Shown here piece by piece: positions 34,180 through 43,007 of a stretch of DNA of 64,000 bases. Both the position numbers and the translations under genes were made by a program. The notes beneath the pieces were generated by a model. The model was not told the origin of the DNA and made no database searches. It was given only the letters and a program-made list of their open reading frames with translations. The number at the start of each line of letters is the position of its first letter. The stretch's first letter is position 1. Source of the stretch: Albidovulum sediminicola (GTDB lineage: Bacteria > Pseudomonadota > Alphaproteobacteria > Rhodobacterales > Rhodobacteraceae); assembly GCF_025751575.1 (NCBI RefSeq), contig NZ_JAOWLA010000002.1, forward strand, positions 1 through 64,000, in the 5' to 3' direction.

Positions 34180-35663
34180 CAGTTGCCTGAGGCGCCCTCG
34201 GCGGGCGCGGTTTCGGTCGCCGCGTCCCCTTCAGCAGGGGCCTCCGTGGCCTCGGGCGCGCCGTCGGTGGCGGTCAGCGTGTCGCCGTCCCAAGTGCCGG
34301 TCGCGACCTCGCCGCTGGCGTAGCGCAGCGTGCCCTGGCCCTGGCGCCGGCCCTTGCGGAAGGTGCCTTCGTAGACATCGCCGTTGGGATAGGTAGCGAC
34401 GCCCTGGCCGTCGATCTCTCCTGCCTTCCACTCGCCCGAGTAGCGGAAGCCGTCGGTCATGACGATGTCGCCGCCGCCCTCGCGCTTGCCCGCGACGAAG
34501 CCGCCGGTATAGACCGTGCCGTCGGTGTAGACCGCGACGCCCTGGCCTTCGCGGGTGCCGTCCTTCCAGTCACCATCGTAGGAATAGCCGTCGGGATAGG
34601 TCATCTTGCCCTTCCCGTGGTTCTTGCCGTTCTTGAACCCGCCCTCGTAGACGAGCCCGTTGGCGTAGACGGCCTTGCCCTGACCCTCGATCACGCCGGC
34701 CTTCCACGCGCCCTCGTAGGTCGCGCCGTCGGCATAGGTGATCTTGCCCGTGCCATCGGCCTTGTCGGCCTTGAACTGCCCCTCGTAGACCGAACCGTCG
34801 GGGTAGTTGGCCTTGCCCGTCCCCTCGATCTGGCCATTGGCCCAGTCGCCTTCGTAGGTATAGCCGTCGTGGCCCCGGAAGGTTCCCTTGCCCTGGCGCT
34901 GGTCCTCGGCGAAGTCGCCCTCGTAGACATCGCCATTGGCATAGGTGACCTTGCCCGCGCCGCTGCGCTTGCCGTTGGCCAGCTGCCCTTCGTAGACATC
35001 GCCGTTGGGTTGGGTCAGCTTGCCCGCGCCGTTGATCTGGCCCTCTTTCCAGGCCCCCTCGTAGATCAGCCCGTCGGCTGTCGTCAGCCGGCCTTGACCC
35101 GCGCGCTGGCCGCGCAGCATGTCACCTTCGTAGACCGCGCCGTCGGGATAGGTGATCTTGCCCTTGCCCTCCTTGACGCCCATGACCCAGTCGCCCTCGT
35201 AGGCGTAGCCGCCGGGGCTTTCCATCCGGCCGGTCCCGTTGTGTAGCGCCTTGGTGAAGCCGCCGGTATAGGTCACGCCGTTGGCGTAGTGGGCGACGCC
35301 CTGGCCCTCGATCTCGCCCTCGACCCAGTCACCCTCGTAGGTGCCGCCATCGGCGAAGGTGATCTTGCCCTTGCCCTGCGGCTTGCCCTTCACGAAGGCG
35401 CCTTCGTAGACCGACCCGTTGGGATAGCGCGCGACGCCTTGGCCGAGAATCTCGCCCTCGACCCAGTCGCCGGAATATTCGTAGCCGTTGGGCAGCCGGT
35501 AGGTCCCCCGGCCATGCTGCTTGCCGTCCTTGAACGTGCCCTCGTAAATGCCGCCGTCCTCGTACTGCTTGGCGACGACGTCCTGCGCGAGGGCCGATCC
35601 GCTGCCAAGGGCACAGGCAAGCGCCAGTGCCACACCGTAAATCGCCTTGCCCGTGGTCGCCAT
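34179..35663 (-). CDS. Exported MORN-repeat protein
   Basis: 494 residues from the ATG at 35663, with AAGGGGG just upstream; the first 26 residues are a signal peptide ending A-L-A-Q. The rest is about 18 tandem 23-residue MORN repeats of the form (D/N)-G-x-x-Y-E-G-x-W-x-x-G-x-x-x-G-x-G-x-x-x-Y-x, followed by an Ala/Glu/Thr-rich acidic tail. Repeats 5, 16 and 17 replace YEG by YTG or YSG. Such extended beta-hairpin solenoids usually bind lipids or proteins, here in the periplasm. No enzyme domain is present, so the role is unknown. Monocistronic, with its own terminator. Confidence 0.85.
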   Translation of the reverse strand: MATTGKAIYGVALALACALGSGSALAQDVVAKQYEDGGIYEGTFKDGKQHGRGTYRLPNGYEYSGDWVEGEILGQGVARYPNGSVYEGAFVKGKPQGKGKITFADGGTYEGDWVEGEIEGQGVAHYANGVTYTGGFTKALHNGTGRMESPGGYAYEGDWVMGVKEGKGKITYPDGAVYEGDMLRGQRAGQGRLTTADGLIYEGAWKEGQINGAGKLTQPNGDVYEGQLANGKRSGAGKVTYANGDVYEGDFAEDQRQGKGTFRGHDGYTYEGDWANGQIEGTGKANYPDGSVYEGQFKADKADGTGKITYADGATYEGAWKAGVIEGQGKAVYANGLVYEGGFKNGKNHGKGKMTYPDGYSYDGDWKDGTREGQGVAVYTDGTVYTGGFVAGKREGGGDIVMTDGFRYSGEWKAGEIDGQGVATYPNGDVYEGTFRKGRRQGQGTLRYASGEVATGTWDGDTLTATDGAPEATEAPAEGDAATETAPAEGASGN

Positions 35664-35876
35664 GATGCCCCCTTGCTGCCACCACCGCCGCAAGGAGAGA
35701 CCCCGCGCCGATGCTTGCCTAAAAACCTATTGAACGGGGCGGGCGGTGGCAAGCGCCCCCGCGCGCGTCCACCGCCGCCGCGCAGACCCCCGCATACGCG
35801 CCCCCGCGCACGCACCCTTGCCGCTTTCGCTTGCGCGCAAGTCTGCTAAGAGATGGCAAACCTATGGGGATGCCGC

Positions 35877-37538
35877 ATGTCCGACAGATTCCGCCTGACG
35901 CTCGCGCAACTCAACCCGACCGTGGGGGCGATTGCCGATAACGCAGCCCAGGCCCGTGCCGCATGGCAGGCGGCCAAGGATGCGGGCGCCGACCTTTTGG
36001 CGCTGCCGGAGATGTTCATCACCGGCTACCAGACGCAGGACCTGGTGAAGAAGAACGCCTTCACGCGCCACGCCATGCAGGCGGTCGAGGATCTGGCCCG
36101 CGACTGCGCCGACGGCCCCGCGCTTGGCATCGGCGGACCCTGGCTTGACGCGGAGGGGCGGCTCTTCAACGCCTGGTATGTCTGCGAGGACGGGCGCATT
36201 ACCGCCCGGATCCTCAAGCACCACCTGCCGAACTACAGCGTCTTCGACGAAAAACGGCTCTTCGAATCGGGCCCTGTCTCGGGTCCCTACCGGATCGGGC
36301 CGCTCAGGATCGGCACGCCGATTTGCGAGGACGCCTGGTTCCCCGATGTCTGCGAGACGCTGGAGGAAACAGGGGCGGAGATCCTGCTGGTTCCGAACGG
36401 CTCCCCCTACTACCGAGGAAAGTTCGAGCGGCGCGTCAACCTCATGGTGTCGCGGGTGGTCGAGACGGGCCTGCCCATGGTCTACCTGAACTTCGTCGGC
36501 GGCCAGGACGACCAGCTGTTCGATGGCGGGTCCTTCGTGATCAATCCCGGCGGCCAACTCGCCGCGCAGCTTCCGGTCTGGGAAGAAACGATCGCGCATG
36601 TCGATTTCACCCGCCACCCCGAAGGCTGGCGCGCGCAGACCGGCACGCGCGCCGTACACCCCGACGAATGGGAACAGGATTACCGCGCGATGGTCCTGTC
36701 ACTGTCGGACTACATGCGCAAGAGCGGGTTTTCAAAGGTCGTGCTTGGCCTTTCGGGCGGCATCGACAGCACGCTGGTCGCCGCCATCGCGGCCGATGCG
36801 CTGGGCCCCGAGAACGTCCATTGCGTGATGCTGCCGTCCGAATTCACCTCCGCCCATTCGTTGGAGGATGCCAAGGGCGTCGCCGATGCGCTGGGTTGCC
36901 GCCTGGACACGGTCCCCATCAGCGGCCCCCGTGCCGCAGTGACCGAGGCGCTGGCACCCCTCTTCTCCGGAACGCCCTTCGGTATCGCCGAGGAAAACGT
37001 GCAGTCCCGCCTGCGGGGGCTCCTGCTGATGGCGATCTCGAACAAGTTCGGGGAGATGCTGCTGACCACCGGCAACAAGTCGGAGGTGGCGGTCGGCTAT
37101 GCCACGATCTACGGCGACATGGCGGGCGGCTACAACCCGATCAAGGACCTTTACAAGATGCGGGTGTTTGAGACCTGCCGCTGGCGCAACGCCAACCACC
37201 GGCCCTGGATGCTGGGACCCGAAGGTGCGGTGATCCCCCAGCGCGTGATCGACAAGGCCCCCTCGGCCGAGTTGCGCGCCGACCAGAAGGACGAGGATTC
37301 GCTGCCGCCCTATCCGGTCTTGGACGCGATACTGGAGCGGCTGATCGAGGGCGACATGTCCGTGGCCGAGATCGTTGCTGAAGGTTTCGATCGGTCGATG
37401 GTGAAAAAGGTCGAGCACCTCGTCTATATCAGCGAATACAAGCGCTTTCAGTCCGCGCCCGGCGCGCGGCTTTCTCGGAAGGCCTTCTGGCTGGACCGGC
37501 GCTATCCGATCGTCAACCGCTGGCGGGACGAGAGCTGA
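35877..37538 (+). CDS. nadE: Glutamine-dependent NAD+ synthetase
   Basis: 553 residues from the ATG at 35877 (GGGGA upstream). N-terminal nitrilase/glutaminase domain (about 1-270): Glu in A-L-P-E-M-F-I-T-G-Y-Q, Lys in L-K-H-H-L-P-N-Y, nucleophile Cys in P-I-C-E-D-A-W. C-terminal synthetase domain (about 280-553): ATP pyrophosphatase P-loop L-G-L-S-G-G-I-D-S-T, T-T-G-N-K-S-E-V-A-V-G-Y-A-T and the tail S-R-K-A-F-W-L-D-R-R-Y-P. It converts deamido-NAD to NAD using glutamine-derived ammonia, the last step of NAD synthesis. Confidence 0.96.
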   Translation: MSDRFRLTLAQLNPTVGAIADNAAQARAAWQAAKDAGADLLALPEMFITGYQTQDLVKKNAFTRHAMQAVEDLARDCADGPALGIGGPWLDAEGRLFNAWYVCEDGRITARILKHHLPNYSVFDEKRLFESGPVSGPYRIGPLRIGTPICEDAWFPDVCETLEETGAEILLVPNGSPYYRGKFERRVNLMVSRVVETGLPMVYLNFVGGQDDQLFDGGSFVINPGGQLAAQLPVWEETIAHVDFTRHPEGWRAQTGTRAVHPDEWEQDYRAMVLSLSDYMRKSGFSKVVLGLSGGIDSTLVAAIAADALGPENVHCVMLPSEFTSAHSLEDAKGVADALGCRLDTVPISGPRAAVTEALAPLFSGTPFGIAEENVQSRLRGLLLMAISNKFGEMLLTTGNKSEVAVGYATIYGDMAGGYNPIKDLYKMRVFETCRWRNANHRPWMLGPEGAVIPQRVIDKAPSAELRADQKDEDSLPPYPVLDAILERLIEGDMSVAEIVAEGFDRSMVKKVEHLVYISEYKRFQSAPGARLSRKAFWLDRRYPIVNRWRDES

Positions 37539-37622
37539 GCCAGCCAAGCGGCCACGCGCCGTTCCGGCGCGCGAAGCCCATTTCTCGCACCGGCTGCCGG
37601 GGCAGCCGGCGCTCGGGATCAT

Positions 37623-37675
37623 GGGTATTTGGGCAATGAAGAAATCCCGCCTCTTCTTTATTGCCCGAAATACCC
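37623..37675. terminator. Bidirectional hairpin between convergent genes
   Basis: GGGTATTT-GGGCAAT-GAAGAA pairs with TTCTTT-ATTGCCC-G-AAATACCC, about 21 bp with one bulged base and one G-T pair. It lies between nadE and the convergent cluster end at 37763. It contains the GGGTATTT...GAAGAA motif that recurs in this window (see 59368-59390). Confidence 0.7.
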
Positions 37676-37762
37676 CAGGGGTGAATGCGGGCAACTGCCC
37701 GCAGAGGGGGCAGCGCCCCCTTGCGTCGTCGCTGCTGCCGCTCACAAGGCGTAGGCTTGGGC

Positions 37763-39007
37763 TCAGGCCGGAAGCCTGTCCTCGATCTGCCCCAACGCGG
37801 CGGTGAATGGGCCGCGGATATCGACCGCGACGCCGAAGGGGTTGCCCTCGCAAAGCTCGACGAGGCGATTGCCACTCAGGAAGCTGCGGTAATCGCCAAT
37901 GGCCTTGCGGAGCTTTCCGGCGGCCTTGGCGCGGTCGGCCGGCGCTGCGCGGTCGTAGTCCATGAGTGCGGCCATCATCGCGGTCTGCACCCCGCCGCCG
38001 CTGAGGCCCGCGAGCCCGAACTCCGCGATCCGGTCGGTGTCGGGGTGTCCGGCGCCGCGCAGGGCCGACTGGAGCTTGGCGATGCCGGTGTCCACCTGTT
38101 CCTTGGCCGTGGTCCAGATCTCGACCGTCGCTGGGGCGGTGCTGTCGCGTTCGGCCGCGGCGATCTCGGCGGCCAGCGCCTTCAGGGCCGCGACCGCCGC
38201 CGGGGCGTCGCCGCCCGCGATCAGCGCCTGCGCCTCGCGGGCACTGGCGGCCAGCGCCTGCTGTGCGGGTCCTGCCGCCAAGGCCCGAATGCGCGGAACC
38301 AGCGTGGTCAGGGCCTGGGTCATCTTGGCCGCCGCATCACCGCCCGCGGGGGCTGCGGCGGGCGCGGCGGCCGGTGGGGCTAGGCGATCAAGCGCGCGCG
38401 CGATGAGGTCGAGCGTTTGAGCGGCGGCTCCGGTATCACCGTCGCGGACCTGGCCTACGGCCTTGGCGAAGGCGGCCACGAGGGGGGCGGCGCGGTCCTT
38501 GTCCAGGGCCTCGATCCGGGCGCGGACCGCCACGAGCCGCGCCTTGAGCGTGTCCGTATCGGGGGATGCCTCGGCTTCGACCGCCTCGGCCTGGTCCAAC
38601 GCGTCATCGTCCTCATCGTCGCCCGTGTCGTCGGGCAGCGTCTCCTCGTCGATCTCGGCGCCATCAGGCCCCACGAGGATGGGTTTGAACTTCAGCAATC
38701 CCTCCTCGCGGAAGCGCACCTTCAGCTGCTTGACGATGCCCTTCAGGGGTTTCTCGCTCGACAGCTTCACCAGCGCCCCGTCAAGTGTGAAGGTGCCGAA
38801 GCAGGCCTTGCGGATGGCCTTGCTCGACGACTTCAGCTCCTTCTTGAGCACCGCGCCGGGCTTGCGCAAATGGACGGCAAAGCCGCATTCCTTGGGCTTG
38901 GAGGCGAGCCCGAAGGCGAAGGAATAGGTCTCGCCCGAGGATTTCGCCTTGGCGAAGAGTTTCTGGATGCCATCGGTGTCGAAGACTGGATCGCCGTCAT
39001 CGGCCAT
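37763..39007 (-). CDS. Helical protein of unknown function, 414 aa
   Basis: 414 residues from the ATG at 39007; the longer frame to 39334 is the upstream small gene in another frame. Residues 1-115 form a compact mixed alpha/beta domain with many Lys (KSSGETYSFAFGLASKPKEC, KPILVGPDGAEID). An acidic linker D-D-T-G-D-D-E-D-D-D-A follows, then a long Ala-rich, probably all-helical region (about 145-414). No signal peptide or membrane segment is visible. I recognise no family. The helical part is similar in style to the 1139-residue protein two genes upstream, and the three genes are packed with 13-15 bp gaps, so they are almost certainly one operon. Confidence 0.6.
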   Translation of the reverse strand: MADDGDPVFDTDGIQKLFAKAKSSGETYSFAFGLASKPKECGFAVHLRKPGAVLKKELKSSSKAIRKACFGTFTLDGALVKLSSEKPLKGIVKQLKVRFREEGLLKFKPILVGPDGAEIDEETLPDDTGDDEDDDALDQAEAVEAEASPDTDTLKARLVAVRARIEALDKDRAAPLVAAFAKAVGQVRDGDTGAAAQTLDLIARALDRLAPPAAAPAAAPAGGDAAAKMTQALTTLVPRIRALAAGPAQQALAASAREAQALIAGGDAPAAVAALKALAAEIAAAERDSTAPATVEIWTTAKEQVDTGIAKLQSALRGAGHPDTDRIAEFGLAGLSGGGVQTAMMAALMDYDRAAPADRAKAAGKLRKAIGDYRSFLSGNRLVELCEGNPFGVAVDIRGPFTAALGQIEDRLPA

Positions 39008-39020
39008 GGGGGCCTCCTTC

Positions 39021-39389
39021 CTAGCCGCGCCCCGGCACGGCGGCCGGGGTTTCGACGAACTCGATCTCTGCCTCGTCGCCGGGCAGGCTGCGCAGGTAAT
39101 CGGGCCAGATGCGGTCATGCGCATAGACCAGAAGGTCCACCAGTTCGGCGTCCGACCAGCCGTAGTAGCTGCCCCGGAACGGGTCGAGGCGCCCGTCGGG
39201 ATCGGCGGCAAGCGCGTCGATGACAAGACGCAGCAGGTCGTCGTCGCCATTCGCCTGCGCGGAAGCGGCCATCTCGTCGATGGGCTCGTCCATGTCCGAG
39301 ACATTCTCCATCGGGTCGCCCTGCGCGGCGACACGGCTTTCGGTCAGCATGCGCAGATAGTGGCGGATCGGTGCCAGCTCGACCTTCAT
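39021..39389 (-). CDS. Small acidic protein, possible immunity/accessory partner
   Basis: 122 residues, acidic, without membrane segments: MKVELAPIRHYLRMLTESRV, a low-complexity acidic middle (ENVSDMDEPIDEMAAS), then DPFRGSYYGWSDAELVDLLVYAHDRIWPDYLRSL. No family recognised. It sits directly after the 1139-residue protein with a toxin-like C-terminus, the usual position and size of an immunity protein, but this is inference from layout only. It is followed 13 bp later by the 414-residue protein. Confidence 0.5.
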   Translation of the reverse strand: MKVELAPIRHYLRMLTESRVAAQGDPMENVSDMDEPIDEMAASAQANGDDDLLRLVIDALAADPDGRLDPFRGSYYGWSDAELVDLLVYAHDRIWPDYLRSLPGDEAEIEFVETPAAVPGRG

Positions 39390-39404
39390 TTCGTGATCCT
39401 TTTC

Positions 39405-42400
39405 TCAGACATAGCTGCCCGTCTCCTGGTCCCAGCCTTCCACGACCGGGAAATGCTGCATGACCACCCAACGGCCGGTCATCCTGTCGGGGTGAATGGG
39501 CTTCTGCGGCGCGGGCGGCGGGTTGGCGTCGTTGTGGGCCTTGTGGGCGTCGTTGACCTTCTTCAGCCGCTCCTTGAAGGCCTTCAGCGTCTTGGGGCGC
39601 GAGGGGTCGGGGTCGTCGGGCGGCGGATCGATCACGAAGAGCACCAGCGACTTGCTCTTGGTGATGCCCTTGAGTTCCGTGAAGGTCTCATAGCTTTGCA
39701 ACTCGCCCAGCGTGCCGTCAGGGCGCAGGCCGGTGTTCTTCTTCTCGCCCCGGAAGGCGCGGTCGATCGCCTCGCCATGGTCGATCTCGGTTTCATGCTT
39801 GAGATCGGCCTCGGTGATGGCCGAGGCCGAGTAATCGGTCTTGGAAAGGTCGATCCCCCGCGCGGTCGCCTCTTCCAGCGCGATTTCCCGAGCGGCGAGC
39901 CAGGCGACGGGGTCATCGAAGCGTGACGAGGCCGAACAGAACGAGGTCTTGCCGTCCGGCGCCTGTCCGGTCTGGAGGCGGATCAGAAGCTCTTCGTCGG
40001 TGACATTGGGGCCGTGGCGGTCAAGCGAATGCCCCGCGTTGGTGCCCTTCGCGTCCGCCTGCTCGTAAATCGATGCGGTCTTGACGGCAAACGCCTTGCA
40101 GGCCTCGATCAGCGCCTTGTAGCCCGCGCCGGCCCCCGCGAAGTTGAGCTTCCTGGCCTCGGCGTCGGCCGCCGCGAGGTCCGTGGCGATGTCGGCCTTG
40201 GATTTGCCCGCGTAGATCTTCGACTGGTTGCCGGGGAAGGCGTCCTCGGCACGCTCCATCGCAGCCTGGAGTTTCACGACCTGCCGCCGAAGGGCCGCCA
40301 TCGGCTGCGCCCTGGCCAGCGTCGCGTCATGGGTCTCAAGAAGGGCTATCGCCTCCTCGATCGCGTGGTCCGTTTCGCCCTTTGCCTGGGCGGCGTCGAA
40401 CTTGGCGGTCAGTGCGGCCGCCGGCTCGGGGACGGCTGCGCCCGAAAGCAAGGCGATTACCCGTTTCTGGCGCGCGGCGGTCGCTGCAAGCCGCTTGCGC
40501 CAGTCGGTATCGATGGCGGCCAGCGCGGACTGGCCCGGGTTCTCCAGCAGCGTCTCCAGCACCGCGATGGCCTCATCCGGCTTGCCCTCGGTGTTCATCT
40601 TGGCGCGCGCCTGGGTCAGCGCGTCATTGGCCGTCTTGTGCCCGTCGCTGCCGGCGGTCTGCACGGCCACCAGCCGCTCCACCTGGGTGTCGAGCGCGCG
40701 GAAGTCTGCCAGCTTGCGCAGCTTCGTCATCGCTTCGTTCAGCTTGGTGATGGCGGCGGGATAGTCGTTGGCAGCGGCCTTGGCGTCGGCAGCATCAAGG
40801 AAGGTCAGCGAGGGCGGGTCGGTGTCCAGTTGCGCCTGAAGCGCGCGGACGGGCGCGTCCGCGTCCATCCAGGCGCGGACGCTTGCGATACGGCCCTGCG
40901 CGGTGTCCATCTTGCCGTTCAGGTCAACGAAATCAGCCGTCGCCACCAGCGCGTTTGAGGCTGGCATCGCCGCCTTGACCCAGGTCTTGTGGGGATTGTT
41001 CCCGCTGCCGAGCGTTCCGGCCTCGCCCGAAAGCCGCTGGAGCCTTGCCTTGGCCGCGGCGAGGTCCTTGCTCTCGCCCGGCGCCCCGTTAAGCGCGCTC
41101 AGCGCATCGCCGTATTTCCCGGCCACCATTTCGGCCTCTGCGTCCGTCACGGCCTTGCGGATCGGATCGTTGGCGGGTGTGTTCTTGGTGATCAGGGTGT
41201 TCAGCTTGCGCCACAGATCGACACAGGCGAAGAGAGCGGCGATGTTCGCCTCGGCCGCGTCGAGGGCGGTGATGGCCCCGGCGTAATCGCCCCCGCCGGC
41301 CTTGGCGCGCGCGGCATCGGCTTGCAGTTTTACGTCATCGCCGCCGGGGATCTTCGATTTCGCGATGGCGGCCAAAAGGGCGTCATTGGCGGACTGGAAC
41401 GCCAAGAGCCGCACCCTGTAAGCCTCCGCCGCGTCAAGGACGTCCTTGCTGACGCCCGCCGCTGTTGCGAAGCCGTCGAGCGCGGAGGTCGCGCCCGCAT
41501 AATCGCCGGTCTTCGCCTTCGCCTCGGCTGCCGCGATCGCGGTATCGCGTGCCGTGGCGGCCGCGGGGTTGGTCTGGACATAAAGCGCGGTCTTGATCAG
41601 CCAGTCCTGCCGATGCGCGGCATGGGCCTTGGCGGCGGCAAGCTTGCCGGTCACCTGCGCGAGCGTTGCCCGAAGCGCATCGATATCGGCGGGCTTGGTG
41701 GCCTTGCCAAGCGCGGCCACCGCCGCAGAGATCGCGCCCGTCATCGCCGCCTGGAAGCTTTGCTCGATCGCCCCGGCCTCGGCTTTCAGCAGCGCCTTGG
41801 CCGCGTCGATCGCCGCCAGGCCCTCGTCCCGCGCCTTGGCGAAGGCGGCATTTTCGGCCACATCCTTCTCGATCCCTTCGACGGTTGCCGTCACGGCGGC
41901 AAGCGCCTCGTCATCGTTTGCCTTGGCGATCGCAGCGAGGCATTTGATGCGGCGCTTGGCGAAACCTGCGAGTTCGCGCGGCGTGGCCCCGGCCGCGAAT
42001 TTCAGCGCGTCGAGCCGGTCGCGCAGCGCCTTGCGCGCGGCCTCGCGCTCCGTGATGGCGGTCTTGATGGCGGCGATCCGGGCAGAGATCGCCGAGGTGG
42101 CCTTGTCAGCCTCGTCAAGCTTGGCGGGGTCGTGGGGCAGGGTGATCAACAGTTTCGCCGCCGCGACGGCCTTGGCGATTTCCTCCGACTCCGCCGTGTT
42201 GGCCTCATCGGAAAGTGCCACCCCGTCGAGGTCCTGCGTCAGTTTTAACGCCCGCTCGGCGCGTGCAGTGACCGCTTCGGCGAGCTTGGCGCGATCCGCG
42301 TCCAGCGTATCGGCGCGGGCCGCCGTATCGGCCAGGACCTTGTCCTCATGCGGCGGGTTCAGCGCCCCGGTCAGCGCCGTGGCGCGGTCGGAAATGGCCT

Positions 42401-42824
42401 TCGCCTCCGCCGGCAGACACCCGTCGGGCGGCCTGATCTGCGCCAGGCGCGCGCGCAATCCATCGGCAGCCCCGGCACGCTCGACCACCTTGGCCGCGGT
42501 CTGTGTCACCGCTTGCCGGATCGCTGCGGCCTTTGCCGGCGCATTGCCCAGGTCGGGGTTGAAGCCATGCGCCGCCAACTGATCCACGAGCGATTCGAAG
42601 GCCTTGTCGATGGCGTCACGCTCTGCCGCGGCGGCGCCGGCGGGGGCTGTCATGTCGTCGGGCCGCGGGTCGAGCGTGTTCAGCATCTCCTCCGCTGCCG
42701 AGAATTCCTCGGGCTCCGGGCCAAGGGCGGTCATGCTCCAGGACATGAAGTAGAAGAACTCCGACACCCAGGCGTAGACCTTGCCGGGAAGGCGGCCACC
42801 GTTCGGATCGCTGCTGTCGCTCAT
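39405..42824 (-). CDS. Large helical-repeat protein with toxin-like C-terminal domain
   Basis: 1139 residues from the ATG at 42824; the frame continues to 44036, but that part is antisense to the aldo/keto reductase. A short N-terminus has aromatic residues (KVYAWVSEFFYFMSWSMTAL). Residues about 60-925 are Ala/Lys/Asp-rich and helical, with recurring units like K-T-G-D-Y-A-G-A-T-S-A-L-D, G-G-G-D-Y-A-G-A-I-T-A-L-D and A-N-D-Y-P-A-A-I-T-K-L-N, a TPR-like pattern. The last about 209 residues change character: G-H-S-L-D-R-H-G-P near 931-939, A-S-S-R-F about 965-969 and a final T-G-R-W-V-V-M-Q-H-F-P. This resembles the RNase-A-like fold of CdiA-type polymorphic toxins. No secretion signal is seen. 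Confidence 0.55.
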   Translation of the reverse strand: MSDSSDPNGGRLPGKVYAWVSEFFYFMSWSMTALGPEPEEFSAAEEMLNTLDPRPDDMTAPAGAAAAERDAIDKAFESLVDQLAAHGFNPDLGNAPAKAAAIRQAVTQTAAKVVERAGAADGLRARLAQIRPPDGCLPAEAKAISDRATALTGALNPPHEDKVLADTAARADTLDADRAKLAEAVTARAERALKLTQDLDGVALSDEANTAESEEIAKAVAAAKLLITLPHDPAKLDEADKATSAISARIAAIKTAITEREAARKALRDRLDALKFAAGATPRELAGFAKRRIKCLAAIAKANDDEALAAVTATVEGIEKDVAENAAFAKARDEGLAAIDAAKALLKAEAGAIEQSFQAAMTGAISAAVAALGKATKPADIDALRATLAQVTGKLAAAKAHAAHRQDWLIKTALYVQTNPAAATARDTAIAAAEAKAKTGDYAGATSALDGFATAAGVSKDVLDAAEAYRVRLLAFQSANDALLAAIAKSKIPGGDDVKLQADAARAKAGGGDYAGAITALDAAEANIAALFACVDLWRKLNTLITKNTPANDPIRKAVTDAEAEMVAGKYGDALSALNGAPGESKDLAAAKARLQRLSGEAGTLGSGNNPHKTWVKAAMPASNALVATADFVDLNGKMDTAQGRIASVRAWMDADAPVRALQAQLDTDPPSLTFLDAADAKAAANDYPAAITKLNEAMTKLRKLADFRALDTQVERLVAVQTAGSDGHKTANDALTQARAKMNTEGKPDEAIAVLETLLENPGQSALAAIDTDWRKRLAATAARQKRVIALLSGAAVPEPAAALTAKFDAAQAKGETDHAIEEAIALLETHDATLARAQPMAALRRQVVKLQAAMERAEDAFPGNQSKIYAGKSKADIATDLAAADAEARKLNFAGAGAGYKALIEACKAFAVKTASIYEQADAKGTNAGHSLDRHGPNVTDEELLIRLQTGQAPDGKTSFCSASSRFDDPVAWLAAREIALEEATARGIDLSKTDYSASAITEADLKHETEIDHGEAIDRAFRGEKKNTGLRPDGTLGELQSYETFTELKGITKSKSLVLFVIDPPPDDPDPSRPKTLKAFKERLKKVNDAHKAHNDANPPPAPQKPIHPDRMTGRWVVMQHFPVVEGWDQETGSYV

Positions 42825-43007
42825 CGTGCCTGCCCCCGGTTTCCGCATGTCGTTCGCCGGGGTGAGTGTAAGGGCCGGGTCCGCGCAGGCAAGCGTCTTG
42901 CGCGTCATCGCGGACGATTGCGCTGACCCGGGCCAGATCCATCCCCGGCTTGACCATGGGACGAGGCCGGGCCAAGGTCGCGCGGTTGCAGCGGTGGTGG
43001 GGAACAG

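Noticed and set aside
34179-35663. Regular DNA repeats that might suggest a CRISPR array or minisatellite
   Set aside because: The periodicity is 69 bp, in frame, and encodes diverged MORN repeats; no identical direct repeats with unique spacers are present.
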